Below are positions 1-7,912 of a DNA stretch of 64,000 bases, piece by piece. The stretch is from Gordonia rhizosphera NBRC 16068. GTDB taxonomy: Bacteria > Actinomycetota > Actinomycetes > Mycobacteriales > Mycobacteriaceae. Each line of letters begins with the position of its first letter. Position 1 is the first letter of the stretch. The notes below the pieces were generated by a model. The model saw only the letters and a program-made list of their open reading frames with translations, was not told the origin of the DNA and searched no databases. The stretch lies in contig NZ_BAHC01000055.1 of assembly GCF_000298195.1 (NCBI RefSeq), positions 28,814-92,813 of the forward strand, read 5' to 3'. Position numbers and translations under genes: made by a program.

Positions 1-1
1 C

Positions 2-574
2 GCTGCCCCACTCGAATACGAGGATCACGTGGGCCTTCCGCTCACCGACGGCCTGATGACCCTGCACAACGCGCTCGTCGGCACCGGCTTGCGCGGACGC
101 ATCCGGATCGGTGCCGGCGGCAAGGTCGCGACCGGCAACGACATCGTCAGGCGACTGATCCAGGGTGCCGATTTCACCAACGCGGCACGGGCGATGATGA
201 TGGCCACCGGATGTATCCAGTCGCAGCGATGTCACACCAACCGATGTCCCGTCGGTGTGGCCACACAGGATCCGAGACGGGCCCGTGCTCTGGACGTCGA
301 CGACAAGAGTGAGCGCGTCTTCCGCTACCAGCACGCAACGGTCGACGAAGCGATGCGGCTGATGGCCTCCATGGGAGTCGAGCACCCGTCGCAACTCTCA
401 CCGCATATGCTGCGCAAGCGGATCTCGGTCACCCGGCAACGTTCGTATGCCGAGATCTACGAATGGCTCGGTCTTGGACAGCTGATCGACGACACTCCCG
501 AATCGTGGGTCGAGGACTGGACGTCCGCCGATGCGGATTCGTTTGCACCGGCGGGTTTCGTCACCGTCCGCTGA
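2..574 (+). CDS. FMN-binding glutamate synthase-family protein, C-terminal part (5' end outside window)
   Basis: The reading frame is open from the first bases of the window, so this is the C-terminal 190 residues of a longer protein. It matches the C-terminal part of the glutamate synthase FMN domain: HNALVGTGLRGRIRIGAGGK is followed by MMATGCIQSQRCHTNRCPVG, the cysteine-rich stretch after the flavin barrel. These proteins move reducing power to 2-oxoglutarate or related acceptors. The stand-alone FMN-domain paralogue (roughly 500 residues) is as likely as a true GltB large subunit, and the missing N-terminus would decide. It is followed by 180 bp with a weak hairpin and then a DNA methylase gene on the same strand. 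Confidence 0.85.
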   Translation, partial: AAPLEYEDHVGLPLTDGLMTLHNALVGTGLRGRIRIGAGGKVATGNDIVRRLIQGADFTNAARAMMMATGCIQSQRCHTNRCPVGVATQDPRRARALDVDDKSERVFRYQHATVDEAMRLMASMGVEHPSQLSPHMLRKRISVTRQRSYAEIYEWLGLGQLIDDTPESWVEDWTSADADSFAPAGFVTVR

Positions 575-605
575 GTCCATGAGGAGTTCGTCCGGTGGTT
601 CGTCC

Positions 606-618
606 CCCGAAAGTCGGG
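606..618 (+). terminator. weak stem-loop after the glutamate synthase-like gene
   Basis: CCCGA and TCGGG form a five-pair stem around a three-base loop about 30 bases after the stop codon. There is no U-tract, so this is only a possible terminator. Confidence 0.25.
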
Positions 619-696
619 CAATCCTCCACCTGCACAGACGGGGAATGGCCCGAATTCTGGGGGAAGAAGCGAGGTGTGCGCCGGTGCGCGGCGAAT

Positions 697-716
697 GGGG
701 GTGGGTGGGGAGTGGG
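697..716 (+). other. potential G-quadruplex in the leader of the DNA methylase gene
   Basis: Four G-tracts (GGGGG, GGG, GGGG, GGG) are separated by loops of 1, 1 and 3 bases on the coding strand, ending 41 bases before the methylase start codon. The pattern satisfies the usual G3+N1-7 rule for intramolecular quadruplexes. Its position would let it affect transcription start or early elongation. This is a pattern match only. Confidence 0.5.
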
Positions 717-757
717 TGTGGGATCATGTCCGCACCAACCGACGATTCGAGGTGGAC

Positions 758-1858
758 ATGCCGGACGAGGACCCACGGTACCTGTCCGATCAGCTGCTCA
801 CCTACCTCGGGAACAAGCGGGCCCTGCTCCCCCTGATCGACCGCGCCGCGGCGCATGTGCAGCAGCGGTTGGGCCGCAGGCTGACCGTGCTCGACGCGTT
901 CTCCGGCAGCGGCGTCGTGTCCCGGCTCCTCAAGGCCCGCGCGAAGGTCGTGATCGCCAACGACCTCGAGTCCTACGCACGGGTGATGAGCGAGTGCCAC
1001 CTCACCAACCTGGGCGACGTCGACCTCGACGAGATCGCCTCGCTCGTCCACCGCGTCAGCGAGCAGGTCGACAGCGGCCTGACCGTGGACGGATTCATCT
1101 CCGAGCTCTACGCCCCCGACGACGACGACGCGATCCGTCCCGGTGAACGGGTCTTCTACACGCGCGACAACGCCCGCCGACTCGACGCGTACGCCTGGCT
1201 GATCGGTCAGCTCGACCCACAGCTACAGCCATTCCTGTTGGCGCCGTTGCTGTCCCAGGCTTCCATACACGCCAACACCTCGGGCGTCTTCAAAGGTTTC
1301 TACAAAGACAAGCACACCGGTCTGGGACGATTCGGCGGGGCCGGCGAGGATGCGTTGGCTCGTATTCGCGGCACGATCCGCATCGCGCCCCCGGTGTTGA
1401 GCCGTCACGACGCGGAGAAGCGGGTCCTGCAGGTCGACGCCAGCCTGCTACCCGACCTGACCGGCCCCGTCGACATCGCCTATCTCGATCCGCCCTACAA
1501 CCAGCACCCCTACGGTTCGAACTACTTCATGCTCAATCTGCTGACGGACTACCGGCGGCCGCCGCAGATCAGTCGGGTGTCGGGCATCCCGACCGACTGG
1601 AACCGTTCGGATTTCAACGTCCGCAGCCGGTCCGCCGACCGGATGGCCGAGTTGACGGACGCACTCGATGCCCGCTTCCTCCTCGTCTCTTTCAACGACG
1701 AGGGGTTCATCGCGCCGACCGACATGGTCGAGATCCTCACCGCGGTCGGTGCCGTGACCGAATTCCGTTCGAAATACAACACGTTTCGGGGGAGCCGCAA
1801 CCTCGGCGGACGCGCCACGCACGTGACCGAACATCTCTATCTGGTCGAGAAGCGCTGA
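758..1858 (+). CDS. DNA adenine methylase, D12 class
   Basis: Predicted N6-adenine methyltransferase of 366 residues. The N-terminal YLGNKRALL motif (about residues 16-24), the SAM-binding FSGSG motif (about 46-50) and the catalytic DPPY at 244-247 occur in the order typical of D12-class (Dam/DpnM/FokI-type) enzymes. The segment GVFKGFYKDKHTG and the HPYGSNYF sequence after DPPY resemble type IIS methylases. The ATG was chosen because GAGGTG lies four bases upstream and the methylase homology begins there; an upstream in-frame GTG would add 28 low-complexity residues. No restriction endonuclease is seen next to it, so it looks like an orphan methylase. Recognition sequence cannot be read from the protein. 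Confidence 0.88.
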   Translation: MPDEDPRYLSDQLLTYLGNKRALLPLIDRAAAHVQQRLGRRLTVLDAFSGSGVVSRLLKARAKVVIANDLESYARVMSECHLTNLGDVDLDEIASLVHRVSEQVDSGLTVDGFISELYAPDDDDAIRPGERVFYTRDNARRLDAYAWLIGQLDPQLQPFLLAPLLSQASIHANTSGVFKGFYKDKHTGLGRFGGAGEDALARIRGTIRIAPPVLSRHDAEKRVLQVDASLLPDLTGPVDIAYLDPPYNQHPYGSNYFMLNLLTDYRRPPQISRVSGIPTDWNRSDFNVRSRSADRMAELTDALDARFLLVSFNDEGFIAPTDMVEILTAVGAVTEFRSKYNTFRGSRNLGGRATHVTEHLYLVEKR

Positions 1859-1867
1859 GGGGACCCG

Positions 1868-2539
1868 TCACTTCCTCGACAGCGATGCATCGAGCGCGAG
1901 TAGCTGTTCGGCCTGGACGTCACGCAGCACGGCCATCGTCGCGGTCACCGCGATCTCGCAGGCGACGTCGATGTCGGCGTTGTCGACGATGACCGCGCGG
2001 TAGGCGACGTCGAGACTGATCCCGATCAGCAACGACGCGAGTGTGTCGGCGCTGGCCTCGATCTGCGCCCCGCGGGTCGCGTAGTTCTCCCGCAGACGGG
2101 CGGCCACCCGCGGCTCGAGGGTCTGATAGAGCCGACGGCCCGGGTCCTCGGCCTCCTGCCGGTGGCCGAGGAGGATGCGCAGTCCCGCCGGGTTGCGCCG
2201 CGCGTATTCGAAGGTGGCCTCCACCGATCGCCGGGCCCGCTGTCCGTAGGGCATGTCCGCGATGTCGTCGTAGGCCGCGAACATCCACTGCGTGAACTGG
2301 TCGAGCTCTCGCTCCACCACCTTGTCGACGAGCGCATCCCGCGACCCGAAGTGGGCGTAGAGCGTGACCCGGCTGGTGCCGCCGCGCTCGGCGATCATGT
2401 CCATCGTCGCCCGCTCGACCCCGACCTCGGCGATCACCGAGGTGGCGGCATCGAGCAGTTCGTCGTCGGTCGGCCGATTCCGGGTGTTACGCGGCCGTTT
2501 GCGGCTCCGCGAACCCTCGGCTCGTCCGGAGTTGGTCAC
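1868..2539 (-). CDS. TetR/AcrR-family transcriptional regulator
   Basis: A 223-residue protein with a basic N-terminal tail (SRSRKRPRNTRN) and a typical TetR helix-turn-helix at about residues 25-70, including TSRVTLYAHFGSRDALVDKV. The C-terminal half is the ligand-binding and dimerisation part and gives no hint of ligand. It is the last gene of the minus-strand ABC transporter cluster, starting 72 bp after livF, and probably controls that transporter. It converges with the DNA methylase gene with only nine bases between them. Confidence 0.88.
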   Translation of the reverse strand: MTNSGRAEGSRSRKRPRNTRNRPTDDELLDAATSVIAEVGVERATMDMIAERGGTSRVTLYAHFGSRDALVDKVVERELDQFTQWMFAAYDDIADMPYGQRARRSVEATFEYARRNPAGLRILLGHRQEAEDPGRRLYQTLEPRVAARLRENYATRGAQIEASADTLASLLIGISLDVAYRAVIVDNADIDVACEIAVTATMAVLRDVQAEQLLALDASLSRK

Positions 2540-2611
2540 TCTGGTCTCCTGATGTCAGGTCGTTGAGCGGGTGGGCGATACCGCGATCCGATACGTCCCC
2601 CGACACCTCTC

Positions 2612-3370
2612 TCAACCGGCGCTGTCCGATCCGCCCAACCGGCCGAAATAGGCGTCCTCGACGGTATCGCGGTGCTCCCGCAGCTCGCTCGCCGAGCCCC
2701 GCAGTGCCACCCGACCGTGGTGGAGGACAATCCCCGAATCGGCGATGCCCAACGCGAGGTCGATGTGCTGTTCCACCAGCACGATGGCCATCTGCTGCTC
2801 GTCGGCCAGGGTGCGCAGCCGCGGCAGCAGATCCTGCACCGCGATCGGCGACAGACCGAGACTGAGTTCGTCGATCAGCAGCACCGAGGGCTTGGTCAGC
2901 AGCGCCTTGGCCACGGCGAGCATCTGCTGCTCGCCGCCCGAGAGGGTGCCGCACCGCCGCCCACGCAGCGTGTGCAGTTTGGGGAACTGCTCATAGACGT
3001 CGGCGAGGTTGCCCCCACCCTTGCGCTGGGCCAACCGCAGGTTGTCGACCACCGAGAGCCGGTGGAAGATACCGCGGTTGTCCGGCACGAGGGTGACACC
3101 GCGGCGGGCGTTGCGCTCGACATGGCTGTGGATCGGCTCGCCGAGCGCGCTGATGGTCCCGGACATCACCGGCAGCGCCCCCACCGCGGCCAGCAACGTG
3201 GTCGTCTTGCCGGCGCCGTTCGGACCGAGCAGGGCGAGGATCTCTCCGGGCGCCACCGCGGTGGAGAACTCCCGCACTGCGGGCACACCTCCGTAGCCGA
3301 CGGTCACCTCGTCGAAGACCAGGACCCCGGTCTGCAGCGCGGGTTGGGACACGGTCGAACTGCTGGTCAT
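2612..3370 (-). CDS. livF: branched-chain amino acid-type ABC transporter ATP-binding protein LivF
   Basis: ATPase of 252 residues with Walker A GPNGAGKTTT, signature LSGGEQQMLAVAKAL and Walker B VLLIDELSLGLSP, the usual layout of LivF. It energises uptake through the fused LivH-LivM permease together with LivG. The start overlaps the livG stop by four bases (ATGA), indicating translational coupling. Substrate cannot be inferred from the ATPase; in actinobacteria such HAAT-family systems carry amino acids, aromatic acids or other small carboxylates. Confidence 0.92.
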   Translation of the reverse strand: MTSSSTVSQPALQTGVLVFDEVTVGYGGVPAVREFSTAVAPGEILALLGPNGAGKTTTLLAAVGALPVMSGTISALGEPIHSHVERNARRGVTLVPDNRGIFHRLSVVDNLRLAQRKGGGNLADVYEQFPKLHTLRGRRCGTLSGGEQQMLAVAKALLTKPSVLLIDELSLGLSPIAVQDLLPRLRTLADEQQMAIVLVEQHIDLALGIADSGIVLHHGRVALRGSASELREHRDTVEDAYFGRLGGSDSAG

Positions 3371-4251
3371 GAGTCCTCCTTCTCGGGTGCCCCGTCGATC
3401 TCGGTTGCCCCGTCGACCTCGGGCGCCCCGTCGCTCTGGGGTGCGTCGACGATATCGACCGGGACGATCTCCTCACCCTGTACCTCGGCACTGCCCAGGT
3501 ACGCGGCGACCACCGCGGGATCCTCCTGGATCTCGTGGGGCGACCCCGAGGCGATCACCCGTCCGAAGTCAAGCACGTAGAGCCGATCGCAGACGTCGAG
3601 GACCAGCGACATGTCGTGGTCGATGAGCAGGATGCCGACACCGGTGGCCGCGATGCGTCGAAGTTCTTGACCGAACTCACGGCTCTCATGGGTGTCGAGA
3701 CCGGCCGCGGGCTCGTCGAGCAACACCATCCGGGTCCCGCCCACGAGCGCACGCGCCACCCCGACCAGCTTCTGCTGACCCAGCGTCAGCTCACCAGGCC
3801 GACGGTCGGCGACGGGGCCCAGACCCACCAGGTCCAGCGCCTCCTCCACGACCCCGGCCGGTGGCCGGGAGCCGGTGAACACGTCCAGGAGCAAAGCCCG
3901 CAACCCGATCGGCTGCACCGCGACCGCCAGGTTCTGGGCGACGGTCAGGTCCGCGAACAGCTCGCCGGCCTGCCAGGTTCGTGCCATCCCCGCGTTGCGG
4001 CGACGATGGGGACTGGTCTTCTCGACGCGGTGACCGTCGAGGACGACCTCGCCCTCGGCCTTCACGAAGCCCGTCACCGCGTCGACGAAGGTGGTCTTCC
4101 CGGCGCCGTTGGGCCCGATGAGCCCGACGATCTCGCCACCCGACACGGCGATGTCGATGTCCGCATTGGCCGTGACGCCGCCGTAGCGGACGCCCAGCCC
4201 CTTGGTGCTCAGCAGTGGTTGTGTTGCAGTTGCGGCCACGGTCTCAGACAT
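3367..4251 (-). CDS. livG: branched-chain amino acid-type ABC transporter ATP-binding protein LivG
   Basis: ATPase of 294 residues, longer than the usual 250-260. Walker A is GPNGAGKTTFVDAV, the signature region is LTLGQQKLVGVARALV and Walker B is MVLLDEPAAGLD. The extra length is an acidic C-terminal tail of about 40 residues built from imperfect DGAPE/DGATE repeats (SDGAPEVDGATEIDGAPEKE), encoded by short direct DNA repeats. The tail is probably disordered. It overlaps the permease gene upstream by eight bases and livF downstream by four. Confidence 0.92.
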   Translation of the reverse strand: MSETVAATATQPLLSTKGLGVRYGGVTANADIDIAVSGGEIVGLIGPNGAGKTTFVDAVTGFVKAEGEVVLDGHRVEKTSPHRRRNAGMARTWQAGELFADLTVAQNLAVAVQPIGLRALLLDVFTGSRPPAGVVEEALDLVGLGPVADRRPGELTLGQQKLVGVARALVGGTRMVLLDEPAAGLDTHESREFGQELRRIAATGVGILLIDHDMSLVLDVCDRLYVLDFGRVIASGSPHEIQEDPAVVAAYLGSAEVQGEEIVPVDIVDAPQSDGAPEVDGATEIDGAPEKEDS

Positions 4252-6250
4252 TGCAGTCCGCCTTCGTATTCGGTGATGCCACAGCAGGCGTTGACACTCC
4301 GTCGGACATGACGTGACGCCTCGCGGTGAGACGATCGACGAATTCTCCGACCGCTCCCGAGATACCGACCGGGTTGAGCACCGCCATCAGCAGCAGGCCA
4401 CCCGCGGCGATCAGGTCGTAGTATTCGCCGAGTTCGAGGGTCTGATTCAGGAAGACGTACCCGACGCCAAGCGGCCCGATGATGCCCGCGATGAACGCGC
4501 CGGACACCGACGTGATCCCGCCGACATAGGTCATCGCAAGCATGACCAGACCGATGATCACGGTGAACGATCCAGCGGACAGCTGCCCGCGGCTGTACCC
4601 GATCAGACAGCCGCCAATACCGGCTAGGAACGCCGAGAGCGCGAATCCGAAGAGCTTGGTGGCGGCGACGTTGATGCCCACCGACGCCGCCGCACGTTCG
4701 TTGGACCGCACCGCGAGGAACGCGCGGCCGGTCGACCCGGCCATGAACCGCATGACCACGAGGGTGGCGATCGCGACGACGACGAGCACCATGAGCGAAA
4801 AGCGCAGCGTCACCAGGTTGGTGCCGTCACGCACCCCGAGATCGATCCCGAACAGCGACGGGTCGGAGATGATGTTGCCCTCGTAGGCGGTGATCGCCGG
4901 GTTGTTGAACACGAAGCCCTGGATGGCGATCGCGGCCGCCAGGGTGACCACAGCCAGCTGCGCGCCCCGGATACGCAGCGCCGGAATGCCGACGAGGACA
5001 CCGAGTCCGGTCGCGATCAGGGCCGCGAACAGCATGCTGAACGGGAACGGCACATGCCAGTTGACCGTGAGTTTGGACAGCGCGAAACCGGCGGCACCGG
5101 CAAAGGCCATGGACGCCAACGAGATCTGGCCCAGATAACCGGTCAGAAGGACGAGCGACAACGCGATCAGCGACAGAATCACCGAGGTGACCACTCCGAA
5201 TCGCCATGTGCCGGAGGTGATCACGATCGCGACGACGGTCACCGCCAACACCGCGATGGTGGGCACCGGGCGGACACGGGGAATGCGCACGGCGGGCATC
5301 TTCACCTCGCCCAGCGAGCCGCGCGACGGGATGCGGCCGCCCATCAGGAACAGCGCGACGACGATCACCACGAACGGCAGTGCGTCGCCGAGTCCCGCCT
5401 GCGCCCAGTCCGGCCACCAGTCCTTGGTGGTCAGCCAGGTGATGATCGCCTGAAACGACCCGAGAGCCAGACCGGCGCCGCAGGCCACGCCGAATGACGT
5501 GAGGCGACCCAACAGTGCGACGGCCAGTGCGGGGATGACGTAGAACGTGTAACTGGTGACGTTGAGTCCGATGGTGAACGAGGCGAGGATGACGATCAGA
5601 CCCGTCGCGGCGCCGGTGAGGACCCACACGATCGCGGCGAGACGATCGGGTGAATAGCCGACCAGTCGCGCGGCGAGCTCGTCCTCCGCGCCTGCTCGGG
5701 TCGCGACACCCAGGCGGGTGAGGCGGAAGTAGGCCCAGAACAGCGCGGCGATCACGATCGCGATGCCCGCGAGGATCAGGTCGGACACGTTCACCACGGC
5801 GCCGGCGAACTCGATGGTCTTGTCCGGCAAGGTGGCCAACGCGAACAGGGTGCCGGTGTCGAATCGGAGTTGGACGAGCGCCTGGATGAACAGCATCAGG
5901 CCCACCGAGGCGACGACCTGCGCCAGCACCGGCGCGGTCCGCAGCGGCCGGAAGACGAGCAGGTGGGCGGCGATCGCCCACACGACCGCGGACAGGACGC
6001 CGATGATGATCGCAGGGATCATCGGCATCGGGTCGTCACCGCCGGTGAGCGGGATGGTCCCGATCGGCAGCACGAGCCCGCCGTCGTCCCGGAGGGCGGC
6101 GACCTGGTAGACGGCCCAGAGGCCGATGGCTCCCTGTGCGAAGTTGATGATCCCGGTGGCCGCGTAGACGCCGACGAGTGACGACGCCATCACGGCGTAG
6201 ACGGCACCTGTGGACAAGCCCAGGAAAGCGAATTGGAGGAACTGACCCAT
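4244..6250 (-). CDS. fused LivH-LivM ABC transporter permease
   Basis: A single 668-residue protein joins the two permease subunits that are usually separate. The N-terminal half starts FLQFAFLGLSTGAVYAVMAS and contains GIINFAQGAIGLWAVYQ, the LivH hallmark. From about residue 320 the LivM half follows (LTGYLGQISLASMAFAGAAG, then ALRIRGAQLAVVTLAAAIA). The fusion is known in actinobacteria. The ATG was preferred over an in-frame TTG four codons upstream; no strong ribosome site precedes either. The gene follows the binding-protein gene after a 130-bp gap that carries a strong hairpin. Confidence 0.9.
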   Translation of the reverse strand: MGQFLQFAFLGLSTGAVYAVMASSLVGVYAATGIINFAQGAIGLWAVYQVAALRDDGGLVLPIGTIPLTGGDDPMPMIPAIIIGVLSAVVWAIAAHLLVFRPLRTAPVLAQVVASVGLMLFIQALVQLRFDTGTLFALATLPDKTIEFAGAVVNVSDLILAGIAIVIAALFWAYFRLTRLGVATRAGAEDELAARLVGYSPDRLAAIVWVLTGAATGLIVILASFTIGLNVTSYTFYVIPALAVALLGRLTSFGVACGAGLALGSFQAIITWLTTKDWWPDWAQAGLGDALPFVVIVVALFLMGGRIPSRGSLGEVKMPAVRIPRVRPVPTIAVLAVTVVAIVITSGTWRFGVVTSVILSLIALSLVLLTGYLGQISLASMAFAGAAGFALSKLTVNWHVPFPFSMLFAALIATGLGVLVGIPALRIRGAQLAVVTLAAAIAIQGFVFNNPAITAYEGNIISDPSLFGIDLGVRDGTNLVTLRFSLMVLVVVAIATLVVMRFMAGSTGRAFLAVRSNERAAASVGINVAATKLFGFALSAFLAGIGGCLIGYSRGQLSAGSFTVIIGLVMLAMTYVGGITSVSGAFIAGIIGPLGVGYVFLNQTLELGEYYDLIAAGGLLLMAVLNPVGISGAVGEFVDRLTARRHVMSDGVSTPAVASPNTKADCNV

Positions 6251-6316
6251 TCGGTGACCCAATCGATCGGCGCGCCCGGAGTCTCACCGACAGCGGCGCG
6301 AATGTATCCGGTGACG

Positions 6317-6357
6317 GACGGTGGGTCGGGCGAGCTCAGGTCGCCCGACCCACCGTC
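6317..6357 (-). terminator. strong stem-loop between the binding-protein gene and the permease gene
   Basis: A perfect 17-bp inverted repeat (arms 6317-6333 and 6341-6357) encloses a seven-base loop. It begins 24 bases after the stop of the lipoprotein gene, with no U-tract on the minus strand. By analogy with other ABC operons it probably stabilises the 3' end of the lipoprotein mRNA and allows only partial read-through into the permease genes. Confidence 0.75.
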
Positions 6358-6380
6358 AGAGCAGTGTTGCCGAACCTTCC

Positions 6381-7643
6381 CTATGCGGCGCCCGGAATGA
6401 GCTTGAGCACATCAGGGCTCGGGGTGATGAACCCGTCACCGACAGGCGTCTGGGTCTTGTCGGCGGTCACCTCGAACAGCAGCATCTCGGTGGTGCAGTT
6501 CGGAGTGGTGGGCTTGTTGCAGGTCAACCCGGTGGGACCCATGAAGCTCTCGAAGTCGGTGAGCCCCTTGAGCCCGTTCAGCACGTTGGGACCGGTGAAG
6601 TCGGTGACCCCGGCCTTGTTGAGCCCGTTGGCCATGTTGACCAGGATCGAGAACGTGCCGTACGCGAAGAAGTCGGGGGTGCCGTCCTCATCGTTGATGT
6701 ACTTCTCGGCGATCTGCAGGTTGGCCTTTGCCGGCTCGGGTGTCGAGTCGATCGCCGGCGGCTGCCAGAACGGTGAGTAGGTCTGCGCACCGACCGCCTG
6801 CGAACCCATCGTCTGGATGAACTCGGTGCACGCGGCCAAGAAGATCGTCCCCTGATAGCCGACCGACCGCATTTCCTGGGCCAGCTTGGTGCAGGTGTTG
6901 TCGTTCGGGGACGTCATCAGGCCCGCCGCGTCGGGGTTGCCCTCGGCGAGAGTCGTTGCGAGAGCTGTGAAGTTCGGGCCCGTCGGCGGGTAGTACACGG
7001 CCTTGACGTCGATGCCGAGCTGCTTGCCGAGCGGCACGAGCAGTCCGTCGAAGACCTGATGCGCCTGCGGCAGATCGGCATTCGCCAGTGTCAGCGAGGA
7101 CTTCCCGGCGGCCTTGAGTGACTGCATGAAGCCGACCAGGAACGCGGCCGGAGGGGGACCGAAGAAGACGCGGTTCTCCGGGGAGGCCCCGGTCGCGGTG
7201 TTGAACGGGATCTGCCCGACCAACGGGATCTGCGCCGAGGTCAGGATCGGCATGGCCGACTGCGACTCCGAGTTGTACGCGTCGACGGCGGCCACGACCC
7301 CACCCTGCACGAGTTGGTTCGCACACGCGATCGTCGATTCCGGAGCGGTCTGGTCGACTCCGCAGTCGACGACCTCGATCGGCCGGCCATTGAGTCCGCC
7401 GAGCGAGTTGTTGATGTAGTTGACCGCGGCATCCTTGCCGGTCGTCACGCCCGGCTGGGGCGCCGGGCCCTGCGACGGGTTGAACAGACCGATCTTGATC
7501 GGATCACCCGACGCCTTGACGCCGCTCTCGTCGACGGCACTTGAATCGCTCGATCCGCTGTCGTCGCTGCTACACGACACAACGGAGAAGACGCACGCCG
7601 CCGCGATCGCAGCCGCGACGACCCGCCCAGTTCGCCTAAGCAT
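6381..7643 (-). CDS. ABC transporter substrate-binding lipoprotein (Leu/Ile/Val-binding family)
   Basis: Lipoprotein of 420 residues and first gene of the transporter operon. The ATG was chosen because AAAGG lies ten bases upstream and the signal peptide then starts MLRRTGRVV. The lipobox VVSC puts the acylated cysteine at position 24. The mature part begins with a Ser/Asp-rich linker and then PIKIGLFNPSQGPAPQPG, typical of the first strand of type I periplasmic binding proteins. It captures the solute outside the membrane for LivHM-LivG-LivF. The specific ligand is unknown. Confidence 0.9.
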   Translation of the reverse strand: MLRRTGRVVAAAIAAACVFSVVSCSSDDSGSSDSSAVDESGVKASGDPIKIGLFNPSQGPAPQPGVTTGKDAAVNYINNSLGGLNGRPIEVVDCGVDQTAPESTIACANQLVQGGVVAAVDAYNSESQSAMPILTSAQIPLVGQIPFNTATGASPENRVFFGPPPAAFLVGFMQSLKAAGKSSLTLANADLPQAHQVFDGLLVPLGKQLGIDVKAVYYPPTGPNFTALATTLAEGNPDAAGLMTSPNDNTCTKLAQEMRSVGYQGTIFLAACTEFIQTMGSQAVGAQTYSPFWQPPAIDSTPEPAKANLQIAEKYINDEDGTPDFFAYGTFSILVNMANGLNKAGVTDFTGPNVLNGLKGLTDFESFMGPTGLTCNKPTTPNCTTEMLLFEVTADKTQTPVGDGFITPSPDVLKLIPGAA

Positions 7644-7912
7644 TCTCACACGCCTTTCCCACCGACCTCCGGGCACGACCGATCAGCCCGGAGGGGCTCT
7701 TGAGTTACAGGGATGGAGTACCGGGTCACCGTGTGGCGAACCGGGGGTGAGATCCGGGTATGTGATCTCCACCACCGGCAAACTATCGCGTGCCTTACAC
7801 CCGTGTCAAGCTGTCAAGCCACGGTCAAACAGTCTGCGCGCGAACAACACCCGCCCGCCAAAGGTGGGTCAACCGTCCAGAAAGTGGCGTTGTCCCAGCA
7901 CGTCGGGGATCC

